A stretch of 64,000 bases of DNA, from NCBI RefSeq assembly GCF_018860365.1, contig NZ_JAHKPO010000014.1, positions 124,001 through 188,000 on the forward strand. Reading direction: 5' to 3'. Source of the stretch: Arenibacter algicola (GTDB lineage Bacteria > Bacteroidota > Bacteroidia > Flavobacteriales > Flavobacteriaceae). Shown here one piece after another: positions 45,345-54,352 of the stretch. The notes beneath the pieces are model-generated. The model saw nothing but the letters and a program-made list of their open reading frames with translations, did no database searches and was not told the origin of the DNA. How positions within the stretch are numbered: position 1 is the stretch's first letter; each line of letters begins with the position of its first letter. A program made the translations under genes and the position numbers.

Positions 45345-45366
45345 TAAAGGCCCATTGGGCTTTTTC
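45345..45366 (+). terminator. Terminator after KTSC gene
   Basis: A short hairpin with GCCC/GGGC arms around ATT, followed by TTTTTCTTTTTT. Confidence 0.7.
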
Positions 45367-45510
45367 TTTTTTAAGGCGGTGTTGAAACGTTGGTTTGCGC
45401 TTTAACTATTATAGTAATCAAAACAAACCTACTTTGGAAATTTAATTCCAAAGGACTATTCCTTGCTTAAAACAGTATGGGCTAATAAAAAATCTAATAC
45501 AATTCAGTAT

Positions 45511-45900
45511 TTATATGCCCTCCAAGAGTACTTCGGCAACAACAATTCCGATTGATAACAGAAATAAGATCAAGGCGGGCAAGGACTTAATATTTGGATC
45601 ATCGGCCTTAAAATGCATGGCAATAGCACCTAACATGAATATTCCCATGGCACCTGCGGCAGGGGTACTCAGATCCTTTATCCAAATAGATACCAATAAT
45701 AATACCGCAAGAGTAACCTTAATGGTGCCTACTATATACATAATTGCAGGCGAAAGGCGATAAGTTTCAAATTCTTCCTTCATGGATTTGGAATCACCTC
45801 CTCGCCATGGAGTGGGTTTGTTGAAGCGGATAAACCATACATTTATAATGCTTATAAAAATAATGATCTTGGCCGCAATCATGAAGTAAGAAATAAGCAT
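45511..45900 (-). CDS. DoxX-like membrane protein
   Basis: 129 residues with about four membrane segments (1-23, 52-72, 80-99, 107-127). The layout ISIINVWFIRFNKPTPWRGG...FETYRLSPAIMYIVG is that of DoxX-like/DUF4345-type small proteins. The function is unknown. It is divergent from a TetR gene, with about 196 bp between them that hold the palindrome at 46060, so the TetR protein might also control it. Confidence 0.7.
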   Translation of the reverse strand: MLISYFMIAAKIIIFISIINVWFIRFNKPTPWRGGDSKSMKEEFETYRLSPAIMYIVGTIKVTLAVLLLVSIWIKDLSTPAAGAMGIFMLGAIAMHFKADDPNIKSLPALILFLLSIGIVVAEVLLEGI

Positions 45901-46059
45901 AGGTCTTTGGTTAATTTAAAATTGGTCAAGGTTTTTCATTCCTAATATAGGAATTATCCCATTGAATTTCCACTAAGTATTAAATTATTGATTCTATTTT
46001 TAAGTTGCCTTATCAATTGTTTTAGCAGTGATACGTTAAATAACAAAATTTTGTATAAA

Positions 46060-46073
46060 CGAATATTTATTCG
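46060..46073. promoter_or_regulatory. Candidate TetR operator, site 1
   Basis: CGAATA-TT-TATTCG is a 14-bp symmetric site. Its first 13 bp (CGAATATTTATTC) recur exactly, inverted, at 46690-46702. It lies just upstream of the -7 element of the tetR gene. Confidence 0.65.
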
Positions 46074-46084
46074 ATTTTAAATTA

Positions 46085-46092
46085 TATATTTG
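46085..46092 (+). promoter_or_regulatory. Promoter -7 element of tetR gene
   Basis: TATATTTG fits TAnnTTTG exactly. It ends 4 bp before the GTG start at 46097, so transcription probably begins at or very near the start codon. Confidence 0.5.
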
Positions 46093-46096
46093 CGGC

Positions 46097-46669
46097 GTGA
46101 GGGTAAAAGATGAAACAAAACAATTGGCGATTGTAGAAAACACATTGGATGTTGTTTTTGAAAGGGGATTTGCCGGAATAAAGATGGCGGACCTGGCCAA
46201 TCGAGTTGGTCTTTCGGTATCTACACTCTATGTATATTACAAGAATAAAGAAGATTTAATTGTATCTATTGCCATAGAGCTTATAGAAAGGGAAACCCAG
46301 AGAAGCGAACAGGAAATAACGGAGGATTTGCCCTATAAACTAAAACTAAAAATGTTATGGTTATTTTGGATCAATTTCAGTATTAACCATAAAAGGGAAA
46401 TGAGCTTTTTAGAGCAGTTGAAAAAATCGCCTTATTACGAAAAAGTACCCATATCCGTAAAGGAGACTAAAAGTAAAATGGCAATGAACCTTATTGAACT
46501 GGGGAAAAAGGAAGGCCTGCTCAAGAATGTAGACAATAACATACTAATGGGCATAATTGGAGCCTTAATGGGGGAAACCGTAAAATTAATTATGGATGGA
46601 AAAATGGAATTGAACCAGAAAAATATCGACTTTATGTTCTCTATGGTTTGGGATGCCATTAAAAGCTAG
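46097..46669 (+). CDS. TetR-family repressor
   Basis: 190 residues from a GTG at 46097. The helix-turn-helix is ENTLDVVFERGFAGIKMADLANRVGLSVSTLYVYYKNKEDLI. The remainder is helical (WILFWINF... FMFSMVWDAI) with no clear ligand signature. It is followed after 81 bp by a membrane-anchored metallo-hydrolase on the same strand. The shared 13-bp box lies in front of both genes, so this protein probably represses itself and the hydrolase gene. Confidence 0.88.
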   Translation: MRVKDETKQLAIVENTLDVVFERGFAGIKMADLANRVGLSVSTLYVYYKNKEDLIVSIAIELIERETQRSEQEITEDLPYKLKLKMLWLFWINFSINHKREMSFLEQLKKSPYYEKVPISVKETKSKMAMNLIELGKKEGLLKNVDNNILMGIIGALMGETVKLIMDGKMELNQKNIDFMFSMVWDAIKS

Positions 46670-46689
46670 TTTTTTTTTGAGTCAAAACA

Positions 46690-46702
46690 GAATAAATATT
46701 CG
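46690..46702. promoter_or_regulatory. Candidate TetR operator, site 2
   Basis: GAATAAATATTCG is the exact reverse complement of the 13-bp core at 46060-46072. It sits about 50 bp before the TTG start of the hydrolase gene. Confidence 0.65.
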
Positions 46703-46750
46703 ATAATAAATATATTAAATGCGGCATTCGCGGCGAAAAGTAATTGTCCA

Positions 46751-47872
46751 TTGAAAAAAATAATAAAGAAAATGAGTATAGTAATTGGAAGCGGATTTCT
46801 ATTAGTGGTAGTAATAGGGGTTCTATTTTTGTATTTAAGCCCCGAGTTTGGAGGTGCTCCTACCATGGAGCAGAAAAGGATCTATATTAAATCGCCCAAC
46901 TATAAGGATGGTAAGTTCATCAATAAGGAACACGTAAAACTTGATATGAGTATGCGCGATATGGGAAAAAGTCTGGCAGGCTACTTTGGAGCCTCAACCC
47001 ATACCAAGCCCGGTCGGAATATTCCCGTGGAGAAGTTGGATTCCATAGATATAGTTAATTACAAAGACAGTACACGTCTTATCTGGTTTGGTCATTCGGC
47101 TTTTCTGTTGCAAATGAACAACAAAACAATTTTGATCGATCCCATGTTCGGTAAGGTACCTGCACCACATCCCATGTTGGGTAGTAATAGATTTAGTAGG
47201 GAACTACCGATTGCTGTAGAAAAACTTCCGGTAATAGATGCCGTGATTATTTCCCATGATCATTATGATCATTTGGACTATGGTTCCATACAGAAATTAA
47301 AAGAGAAGGTGAATATGTTTTATACTCCTTTAGGGGTAGGGGCACACCTGCAAAAATGGGGAGTGGAAAAAGAGCGTATTGTGGAGTTGGATTGGTGGCA
47401 GGAAGTAACCCACGAGGGATTGGTTTTCAGATGTACCCCGGCCCAGCATTTTTCAGGAAGGGGATTTACCGATAGGGCAAACACTTTATGGAGTTCTTGG
47501 ATAGTACAATCGGAAACCGATAATATTTTCTTTAGCGGAGACAGTGGCTATGGCCCGCATTTTAAGGAAATAGGAAACAAATACGGACCTTTCGATTTTG
47601 CGATGATAGAATGCGGACAGTACAATGAGATGTGGCCCGATATTCATATGTTTCCAGAGGAGACGGCCCAGGCAGGATTGGATGTGAGGGCAAAACAAAT
47701 AATGCCAATTCACTGGGGGGCCTTTAAGTTGGCAATGCATCCTTGGACAGAACCTGTAGAACGGGTTACCAACAGGGCAAAGGAACTAAATTTGAATGTG
47801 TTGACTCCAAGAATTGGCGAACCTATCAACCTTGATCGATTGGAAGAATCAACCTCCGAGTGGTGGAAATAA
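46751..47872 (+). CDS. Metallo-beta-lactamase fold hydrolase, NAPE-PLD/UlaG-like, membrane-anchored
   Basis: 373 residues from a TTG at 46751, chosen because it gives a basic N-terminus before the membrane helix (KKIIKKMSIVIGSGFLLVVVIGVLFLYL); the ATG at 46775 would drop eight residues. The active site is H169-D-H171-Y-D173-H174 in IISHDHYDHLDYGS, with FSGDSGYGPHF and MPIHWGAFKLAMHPW as further ligand segments. GHSAFLLQMNNKTILIDPMFG is typical of the family. The enzyme probably hydrolyses phosphodiester or lactone bonds at the outer side of the inner membrane. Confidence 0.87.
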   Translation: MKKIIKKMSIVIGSGFLLVVVIGVLFLYLSPEFGGAPTMEQKRIYIKSPNYKDGKFINKEHVKLDMSMRDMGKSLAGYFGASTHTKPGRNIPVEKLDSIDIVNYKDSTRLIWFGHSAFLLQMNNKTILIDPMFGKVPAPHPMLGSNRFSRELPIAVEKLPVIDAVIISHDHYDHLDYGSIQKLKEKVNMFYTPLGVGAHLQKWGVEKERIVELDWWQEVTHEGLVFRCTPAQHFSGRGFTDRANTLWSSWIVQSETDNIFFSGDSGYGPHFKEIGNKYGPFDFAMIECGQYNEMWPDIHMFPEETAQAGLDVRAKQIMPIHWGAFKLAMHPWTEPVERVTNRAKELNLNVLTPRIGEPINLDRLEESTSEWWK

Positions 47873-47886
47873 CCCTGAAATAGCTT

Positions 47887-48093
47887 ATGATAACAATTTT
47901 TAAGACTAATGTAAATGAAGAACAAGAGTCAAGGGTCAGACAGTTTTTAAATCTGTTCAAGGAGATATTAAAAGTAGATTTTGATTTTGAGGATTCCGAT
48001 AATATACTACGTATTGAAACTGTTGGAGATATTGCAACGCATGTGGAAGTAGTATTAAATTCCAACGGTTATTTCTGCAAAGAGCTGATTTAG
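47887..48093 (+). CDS. Small hypothetical protein
   Basis: 68 residues starting 14 bp after the hydrolase stop. The sequence is acidic (VDFDFEDSDNILRIE) with a beta-alpha-beta look reminiscent of heavy-metal-associated folds, but no CxxC motif is present. No family recognised. It could be cotranscribed with the hydrolase gene. Confidence 0.6.
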   Translation: MITIFKTNVNEEQESRVRQFLNLFKEILKVDFDFEDSDNILRIETVGDIATHVEVVLNSNGYFCKELI

Positions 48094-48166
48094 GGGCGTG
48101 GTTTACCATTGATAAGTTCTTTTTGTGCCCAGCCTATAAATGGGCCATATATTATATAATAAATAT

Positions 48167-48174
48167 TACTTTTG
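48167..48174 (+). promoter_or_regulatory. Promoter -7 element of aguB
   Basis: TACTTTTG fits TAnnTTTG. It lies 22 bp before the ATG at 48197 and inside the frame extending upstream, which supports 48197 as the true start. Confidence 0.5.
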
Positions 48175-48196
48175 CAGCATCTTTTATTATAACAAT

Positions 48197-49078
48197 ATGA
48201 AGAAATATAAGATTGCAGTAGTACAGTTAAACCTCAATGATGTTGCCGAAAACAATTTAAAAAAGTGCATCACCTGGGTTAAAAAAGCAGCTGAGCAAGG
48301 GGCAGAGGTTATTTGTCTCCCTGAACTATACAGTAGCCATTATTTTTGCCAAAGTGAGGATACGGACAATTTTGCTTTGGCAGAGCCATTGTACGGTACC
48401 TCCTTTAAAGCCTTTAGTGCTTTGGCCAAGGAGCTGGGGGTGGTAATTATTGTACCATTCTTTGAAAAGCGAATGGCCGGTATTTATCACAACAGCGCGT
48501 ATATCATTGATACCGACGGTACGGAAGCCGGACTATATAGAAAAATGCACATTCCGGACGATCCACATTTTTATGAAAAATTCTATTTTACCCCTGGGGA
48601 TCTGGGCTTTAAGAACAATCCCACCAAAAAAGGTAATATAGGCACCCTAATATGTTGGGACCAATGGTATCCTGAAGCGGCTAGACTTACTGCGCTTAAA
48701 GGTGCTGAAGTCTTATTTTACCCAACTGCCATTGGCTGGCATCCCCAAGAAAAGGAAGAATATGGGGAAAAGCAATATAATGCTTGGATGAATGTAATGA
48801 AAGGTCACGCCGTGGCCAACGGGATATTTGTGGCTGCTGCCAATAGAATTGGCTTGGAGCAATACCTCCCCAATACTGCCGGTATTGAGTTTTGGGGAAA
48901 GTCATTTATTGCAGGCCCGCAAGGTGAAATTTTGGCCGAGGCCTCCCATGATAAGGAAGAGATCCTGATAGCAGAAGTGGATCTGGATCTACAGGAAAAT
49001 GTACGTCAGAATTGGCCGTTTTTTAGGGATCGTCGTATAGATGCCTTTGCCGATATCACCAAAAGAGCTTTGGACTAA
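48197..49078 (+). CDS. aguB: N-carbamoylputrescine amidase
   Basis: 293 residues from the ATG at 48197. The carbon-nitrogen hydrolase triad is E43 (LPELYSS), K116 (YRKMHIPD) and C153 (LICWDQWYPE). It converts N-carbamoylputrescine to putrescine, CO2 and ammonia. Assignment rests on the triad, the high similarity of HIPDDPHFYEKFYFTPGDLGF to this branch, and the agmatine deiminase gene starting directly after its stop. The two steps together turn agmatine into putrescine. Confidence 0.92.
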   Translation: MKKYKIAVVQLNLNDVAENNLKKCITWVKKAAEQGAEVICLPELYSSHYFCQSEDTDNFALAEPLYGTSFKAFSALAKELGVVIIVPFFEKRMAGIYHNSAYIIDTDGTEAGLYRKMHIPDDPHFYEKFYFTPGDLGFKNNPTKKGNIGTLICWDQWYPEAARLTALKGAEVLFYPTAIGWHPQEKEEYGEKQYNAWMNVMKGHAVANGIFVAAANRIGLEQYLPNTAGIEFWGKSFIAGPQGEILAEASHDKEEILIAEVDLDLQENVRQNWPFFRDRRIDAFADITKRALD

Positions 49079-50107
49079 ATGAGAAGGTTTCCTGCAGAAT
49101 GGGAAAAACAGGAGGGCATTTTGCTCTGTTTTCCCCATAACGGTAACGATTGGCCAGGTAAGTACGGGGCCATACAATGGGCCTTTGTAGAATTTATTAA
49201 GAAGGTAACATTCTATGAACAGGTTTTTTTGGTAGTGGACAGTGCCCAACACCGGGAAAAGGTTACGGAAATGTTGGAAATGGCCACCGTGAATCTTAAA
49301 AGGATAACTTTTATAGTTCAGAAAACCAACCGTAGTTGGATGCGGGATTCCGGGCCCATTATTGTTAAAAATGGCAAGAACCGGGAAGCCTTAAACTTTA
49401 ATTTTAATGGTTGGGCCAAATATTCCAATTATAAACTGGATAGAAAGGTGCCCATGGCCATTTCGGAAATCTTGGAAGTACCTTTGACACAAGTGGTTTA
49501 CAATGGAAAACCCGTTGTTTTGGAAGGTGGGGCGTTGGAAGTGAATGGTAAGGGAACCTTGATTACTTCAGAGGAGTGTCTTTTACATCCAACAATACAG
49601 ATAAGAAATGCCAACTTTACCAAAACGGATTATGAAGCTATCTTTAAGGAATACCTGGGTATAACCAATACCATTTGGGTGGGAGATGGCATTACAGGAG
49701 ACGACACCCATGGTCATATTGACGATTTGTGCAGATTTGTGGATGCTGAAACTATAGTAACGGTAGTGGAGTCCAACCCGAAGCACAAAAATTATAAGGC
49801 CCTTCAAGATAATTTACAGCGCCTAAAAGAGGCTAAGTTGGAAAATGGTCAATCGCCAAAAATCGTAGCCCTTCCTATGCCAAAGGATATAGTTTTTGAG
49901 GGTTTGACCCTACCCGCCAGTTATGCCAATTTTTTGATTCTTAACAACTGTGTGTTGGTTCCTACATTCAATGATGCTGCAGATAGAATTGCGTTAAATA
50001 CTTTGGCCACCTGCTTTCCGGATAGGGAAGTCATAGGTATTAGTGCCATTGATCTAATATGGGGTTTTGGGACGCTGCATTGTTTGAGCCAGCAAATCCC
50101 GGTCTAG
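49079..50107 (+). CDS. aguA: Agmatine deiminase
   Basis: 342 residues; the ATG follows the aguB stop with no gap. The family motifs are RFPAEWEKQEGILLCFPHNGNDWPG near the N-terminus, TNRSWMRDSGPI, GDDTHGHIDDLCRFV, and the nucleophile C335 in GTLHCLSQQIP. It hydrolyses agmatine to N-carbamoylputrescine and ammonia, feeding aguB. In this arginine decarboxylase route to putrescine, the agmatine supply (SpeA) is not in the window. Confidence 0.93.
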   Translation: MRRFPAEWEKQEGILLCFPHNGNDWPGKYGAIQWAFVEFIKKVTFYEQVFLVVDSAQHREKVTEMLEMATVNLKRITFIVQKTNRSWMRDSGPIIVKNGKNREALNFNFNGWAKYSNYKLDRKVPMAISEILEVPLTQVVYNGKPVVLEGGALEVNGKGTLITSEECLLHPTIQIRNANFTKTDYEAIFKEYLGITNTIWVGDGITGDDTHGHIDDLCRFVDAETIVTVVESNPKHKNYKALQDNLQRLKEAKLENGQSPKIVALPMPKDIVFEGLTLPASYANFLILNNCVLVPTFNDAADRIALNTLATCFPDREVIGISAIDLIWGFGTLHCLSQQIPV

Positions 50108-50395
50108 TTTTATTGGCTATTAATAGGTTCCTACTTTGTTCCTCCAGACATTTCATTACTAGACCATGCCTATCTTCCAATAGGTAGGTTCAATCTGCGC
50201 TCTATATTTCGGATGGCTACAAGTTGCCCTAGCAAAAAGTTTTTGTATTCTTTTTTACATATTGGTGTGCATTGCTTTTGACATGAAAGCAATAGTATAT
50301 TCTTACGACCAACAAAGAGAAGAAAATGCTAATTACGGGTATTGTGGAGCAATCTATGTACGTATAAAAAGTATTTGAAAAACAAGGAGCGGTTT

Positions 50396-51256
50396 ATGAA
50401 ATTTATAGGGCATACGGATGAGTATCTTTTTTTAAAAACTATTGATAACCATAGTTGTGATATATTAAAAGAGCAAATTGAAAGTAGCCTCACTATTTTG
50501 TGGTTTCAATCCGATACCAATATTCTTGTTATAGATGGTAAGGAAGAAGTGTTTTCTAAAAACCAAATCATTTTTTTAACGGAGTTCCATCAAATTGTTC
50601 CCAAGAAAATTGGAGAAATTAGATTTTTAAGGTTTAATAGACCTTTTTACTGTATTCTTGATCATGACAGCGAGGTAGGATGTAAGGGCATCCTGTTCTT
50701 TGGCGCTTCCCAACTCCCGGTGATAACCCTTGCCCAGGAGGATCATGAAAAATTTGATACGCTTTGGAAAATGTTCACCATAGAAATGGAATCCAATGAT
50801 AATTTGCAGATAGATATGTTGCAAATGATGCTTAAGCGTTACTTGATATTGTGCGCCAGACGATATAAAAATCAGGAAAACTATCCCGCAGAGCGTAATG
50901 AAACCGACCTTGTTAGGGAATTTAATTTTCTAGTTGAGCAGCATTTTAGATACAAACATAGTGTTGCGGAATATGCCGAATTGCTGCATAAGTCTCCAAA
51001 AACCATATCCAATGTTTTTTCAAAAATGGATTCGAAATCGCCCTTGAAATATATCCATGACCGGATAGCTTTAGAAGCCAGGCGGATGCTGTACTATACA
51101 GATAGGCCCGTCAAGGAAATCGCCTACGAACTTGGATTTGATGACATACAGGCTTTTAGTCGATTTTTTAAGAAACAAGAGGGTATTTCCCCTTCGGAAT
51201 ATAAAGAAAAAGGGGATTTGGGAACAATTGCCAATTCTTCGGGAATTACTACCTAA
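50396..51256 (+). CDS. AraC-family regulator
   Basis: 286 residues from the ATG at 50396, which has a good ribosome site (AAGGAG at 50384-50389). The N-terminal half is a ligand-sensing cupin-like domain without clear motif. The C-terminal helix-turn-helix pair is EYAELLHKSPKTISNVFSKMDSKSP and VKEIAYELGFDDIQAFSRFFKKQEGISPSEYK. It lies 68 bp upstream of an AhpD-like gene and an OsmC gene, which it probably controls. Confidence 0.9.
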   Translation: MKFIGHTDEYLFLKTIDNHSCDILKEQIESSLTILWFQSDTNILVIDGKEEVFSKNQIIFLTEFHQIVPKKIGEIRFLRFNRPFYCILDHDSEVGCKGILFFGASQLPVITLAQEDHEKFDTLWKMFTIEMESNDNLQIDMLQMMLKRYLILCARRYKNQENYPAERNETDLVREFNFLVEQHFRYKHSVAEYAELLHKSPKTISNVFSKMDSKSPLKYIHDRIALEARRMLYYTDRPVKEIAYELGFDDIQAFSRFFKKQEGISPSEYKEKGDLGTIANSSGITT

Positions 51257-51324
51257 CAAAACCCATCTTCCAGGTCGCATCTTTGCATTGTTAAAATTAA
51301 GTACAACAATTAAAATACAATACA

Positions 51325-51873
51325 ATGGAAAGATTTCAAGTACCAAGTAGAGAAGAAGTATCAACGAACAATCAAGCAATTTTCGACAATCTGAAAAAGG
51401 CAGTAGGATTCGTCCCTAATTTGTATGCCTATTATGCAAAGAATGAGACAGCATTGGGAGATTACCTAGCATTGCAGAATCGTAAAACTACCTTAAAGGC
51501 AAAGGAAAAAGAAGTTATTAATCTAGTGGTGAGTCAGTTCAATGGATGTAACTACTGTTTATCTGCCCATACACAAATTGGTAAAATGAACGGGTTTACC
51601 GAAGATCAAATTTTAGAGATTAGGACGGGTGCTGCCAGTTTTGACACGAAACTGGATGCTTTGGCGAAGTTTGTATTGTCTACAGTTCAGAATAACGGAA
51701 AGGCCTCTGAAAAAGTGAAGGAAGAACTTTTTGGTGCCGGTTATACCGAGGCCAATATGATCGATGTGGTTATAGTTATTGGAGACAAGACGATTAGTAA
51801 TCTAATTCACAATTTGGCGAATTTTAAAATAGATTTCCCTTTAGCGGAAGAACTCCAGACAGCAGATATATAA
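51325..51873 (+). CDS. Carboxymuconolactone decarboxylase/AhpD-like protein
   Basis: 182 residues. The redox motif is C75-N-Y-C78 followed by H82 in FNGCNYCLSAHTQ, with E63 upstream (EVINLVVSQ). Such proteins are alkylhydroperoxidase-type thiol enzymes. It precedes an OsmC-type gene by 66 bp and both likely detoxify peroxides. There is no signal peptide. Confidence 0.88.
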   Translation: MERFQVPSREEVSTNNQAIFDNLKKAVGFVPNLYAYYAKNETALGDYLALQNRKTTLKAKEKEVINLVVSQFNGCNYCLSAHTQIGKMNGFTEDQILEIRTGAASFDTKLDALAKFVLSTVQNNGKASEKVKEELFGAGYTEANMIDVVIVIGDKTISNLIHNLANFKIDFPLAEELQTADI

Positions 51874-51939
51874 ATCAGTATTAGTAAATAAACACCCTTG
51901 GGTGTCAATAAATCCAATGGGTCAAAAATAAGAAACAAA

Positions 51940-52362
51940 ATGAGTACAAAAATAAACATCAAGAATTTACCGGTAGGCTACCAGTCAGTCATAAGCAATG
52001 GAAAACACGCTATACTTGGGGACGAGCCCATCCCTTCCAAAGGTACCGATTTAGGGTTTTCCCCAGTGGAATTGGTATTGGCAGGAATCTCCATGTGTAA
52101 AGTGGCCACAATAAGAAATGTTGCCAGACGAAAAGGCTGGGAAATAGGGGAGGTGGATGCCCAATTGGAACAAACGGCAGTGCGCCAGCCCAATGGCAGC
52201 TTTAAAACCATAGTGGAATCCGACATCCAAATTCAGGGAAATCTCACCGAGGAGCAAAGGGAGCTATTGGTCCGTGAGGCGGACAATTGTTATGTTACCA
52301 GACTGGTCAGGGGAGAATGGGAATTTCAGGAATCAGCACAATTGGAGCCTGCGGAGGTATAG
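51940..52362 (+). CDS. OsmC-family peroxiredoxin-like protein
   Basis: 140 residues from the ATG at 51940. The two reactive Cys are C53 (AGISMCKVATIR) and C117 (EADNCYVTRL), spaced as in OsmC/Ohr. It reduces organic hydroperoxides or similar oxidants. It follows the AhpD-like gene and ends at the terminator 52394. The AraC gene upstream suggests regulation by an inducer rather than by OhrR. Confidence 0.88.
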   Translation: MSTKINIKNLPVGYQSVISNGKHAILGDEPIPSKGTDLGFSPVELVLAGISMCKVATIRNVARRKGWEIGEVDAQLEQTAVRQPNGSFKTIVESDIQIQGNLTEEQRELLVREADNCYVTRLVRGEWEFQESAQLEPAEV

Positions 52363-52393
52363 ATTAATAATCCATTATATTTTCAATTAAATT

Positions 52394-52425
52394 AGCCCCG
52401 GTGTTTACATCGGGGTTACTTTTTT
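52394..52425 (+). terminator. Rho-independent terminator
   Basis: The arms CCCCGGTG and CATCGGGG (one mismatch) flank TTTA, with TTACTTTTTTAA after. Confidence 0.75.
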
Positions 52426-52557
52426 AATATCCCACAATACATTCCAGTCTTAAAGGTCGTATATCGAGATTTTATTAAGAATCAATGAAAAAGAGTAATT
52501 AATTTGGTAGAACAATTGTACTGATTAACTTAGAGCTTAAATAATATGTAATTTATC

Positions 52558-53661
52558 ATGAAAAGATTCAAGGCTCTCGACGTCTTCCGCGGATTGACTA
52601 TTTGTTTAATGATAATCGTTAATACTCCAGGGGATTGGGACCTTACCTTCGCTCCGTTATTACATGCCAAATGGAATGGTTTTACTCCGACCGACTTGGT
52701 TTTTCCTTCTTTTCTTTTTGCGGTAGGAAATGCTTTTGCATTCGTTAAGACCAGATGGGCCGACAAACCCCTTTCGGAAGTTTTTCAGAAAATTATAAAA
52801 AGGACCTTAATTATCTTTTTATTGGGATATCTAATGTATTGGTTTCCTTTTGTGTCATGGACAGACTCCGGGGACCTGGCCTTGGTTCCATTTAGTGAAA
52901 CGCGGATATTGGGAGTGTTACAGCGAATAGCAATTTGTTATTTTATTGGAGCAACCATGATTTATTTCCTTACCAACCGCCAGCTTATTATCGCCTCTGC
53001 AATTATCCTCCTTGGCTATTGGGGGTTGCTCAGTGCCTTTGGCGACTATACCTTAGAAGGCAACCTGGTGAGAACCCTTGACAGGTTAATTCTTGGTGAC
53101 AGTCACCTTTATGGGGGTGATGGACTTCCGTTCGATCCAGAAGGGCTGTTAAGTACGTTGCCGGCTATCTGTAATGTAATAGCAGGGTATCTAGTTGGAA
53201 AGTTTGTTATTCAAGGGGGTATTTCTTATGAAAAATTGGCCAAAATGTTCATGATAGCTGCAGGGTTATTGGCCGTTGCGTATTTTTGGAATTTAAGCTT
53301 TCCTGTCAACAAGAAGTTATGGACAAGTTCGTTTGTGATTCTTACCATTGGCCTCGACATAGTTGTGTTGTCCATTCTTATTTATGCTATAGAATTTCTT
53401 AAAAAGCCGATAAACTTTAATTTCTTCGAAGTCTTTGGAAAGAACTCGCTCTTCATTTACCTACTCTCGGAATATTTGGCCATTACTTTGCTTTTTGTCC
53501 GCGTTAATGAAAATCAAAGTTTGTACAATTATATCTACGAAAAGGGATTCAGTTGGTTCGGACCTTATTACGGGTCTTTCGTCTTCGCCTTGGTCTTTAT
53601 GATGTTATGTTGGTTGATAGGACTTTGGTTGGACAAAAAGAAGATTTACATTAAGGTCTAA
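52558..53661 (+). CDS. Acyltransferase-family membrane protein (DUF1624/NagX-like)
   Basis: 367 residues with about ten membrane helices. The N-terminus MKRFKALDVFRGLTICLMIIVNTPG and the segment WNGFTPTDLVFPSFLFAVG are diagnostic of the heparan-alpha-glucosaminide N-acetyltransferase/YeiB-like family (DUF5009/DUF1624). Members move acetyl groups across the membrane to amino sugars in some cases. The exact substrate is unknown. It looks monocistronic. Confidence 0.88.
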   Translation: MKRFKALDVFRGLTICLMIIVNTPGDWDLTFAPLLHAKWNGFTPTDLVFPSFLFAVGNAFAFVKTRWADKPLSEVFQKIIKRTLIIFLLGYLMYWFPFVSWTDSGDLALVPFSETRILGVLQRIAICYFIGATMIYFLTNRQLIIASAIILLGYWGLLSAFGDYTLEGNLVRTLDRLILGDSHLYGGDGLPFDPEGLLSTLPAICNVIAGYLVGKFVIQGGISYEKLAKMFMIAAGLLAVAYFWNLSFPVNKKLWTSSFVILTIGLDIVVLSILIYAIEFLKKPINFNFFEVFGKNSLFIYLLSEYLAITLLFVRVNENQSLYNYIYEKGFSWFGPYYGSFVFALVFMMLCWLIGLWLDKKKIYIKV

Positions 53662-53966
53662 TCCCTACCTTGTATTTGAAAAAGGGAAGTTGTATGGCAA
53701 CTTGCAAAATCAACTTTATCAAAGAAATTAAAATTAAGAGGCTTCCTTAAAGTACCGGTCTAGCGTAGTATAGGTTTGTCATGTTTAGCGCAGTGGAGGT
53801 ATGTCAGGTCGAGCGCAGTCGAGACCTTATTCTTATTACCGTTTTGAAAAACACGGACCTCCCGACTGTTCTCTAGGGGATATGATATAAATATTTTAAT
53901 TGATTGATTTAAAGTTGGATATGAATATATAGTTAATTTATGTCAACTAAAGATAAATGAGAAATA
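53662..53966. other. Intergenic region with REP-like repeats
   Basis: 305 bases without a gene. Three degenerate 25-bp repeat units lie at 53752-53826; the rest is AT-rich. Confidence 0.5.
53752..53826. repeat. Three tandem 25-bp REP-like repeats
   Basis: The units are 53752-53776, 53777-53801 and 53802-53826. The third holds GGTCGAGCGCAGTCGAGACC; the other two are degenerate (TAGCGTAGTATAGG and TAGCGCAGTGGAGG at the matching position). The GTCGAGCGCAGTCGAG core recalls the short palindromic repeats scattered through many flavobacterial genomes (my recollection, not searched). Confidence 0.6.
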
Positions 53967-54332
53967 TTAAATTTTAATAATATCCGTAGGGGTTTCCACT
54001 AAAATGGTCATTTTACCGCGGATGGCAATGGGTTGCTTCATAATCTCAGGGTTGTGCCTAATCATTTTTATCCAATCGTCTGTAGAAAATTCGTGGGGAT
54101 CAAAATGGGCTTTATAAGATGGATGTTCTTGGTTCACCAAACCCTTTACCTCAATACCTAACCTATCCGCCAATTCAGCAATTTGGGTCCCTGTTAAAGG
54201 GACTTTAAGGATGTCAATTTCAAATATCGGCAATCCTTCAGCTTTGGCATAGGCCAAGGTTTGCTTGGCTCTTGTGGATTTGGAACTGTAATATAGTGTT
54301 ATCTGTCTTTCCGAGGTAGCTATTTCTCCCAT
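53967..54332 (-). CDS. ArsC/Spx-fold protein lacking the catalytic Cys
   Basis: 121 residues. The thioredoxin-like arsenate reductase fold is clear (ITLYYSSKSTRAKQTLAYAK...IDILKVPLTGTQIAELADRLG, and NPEIMKQPIAIRG). Where ArsC has NPxCSKSRQT this protein has SSKSTRAKQT, so the Cys is Ser19 and no Cys is present. It cannot be an arsenate reductase of the normal type. It may act as an Spx-like RNA polymerase-binding factor or a structural relative. It is 20 bp downstream of a 71-residue gene. Confidence 0.8.
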   Translation of the reverse strand: MGEIATSERQITLYYSSKSTRAKQTLAYAKAEGLPIFEIDILKVPLTGTQIAELADRLGIEVKGLVNQEHPSYKAHFDPHEFSTDDWIKMIRHNPEIMKQPIAIRGKMTILVETPTDIIKI

Positions 54333-54352
54333 AGGTTTATTTTAAAATTGTC

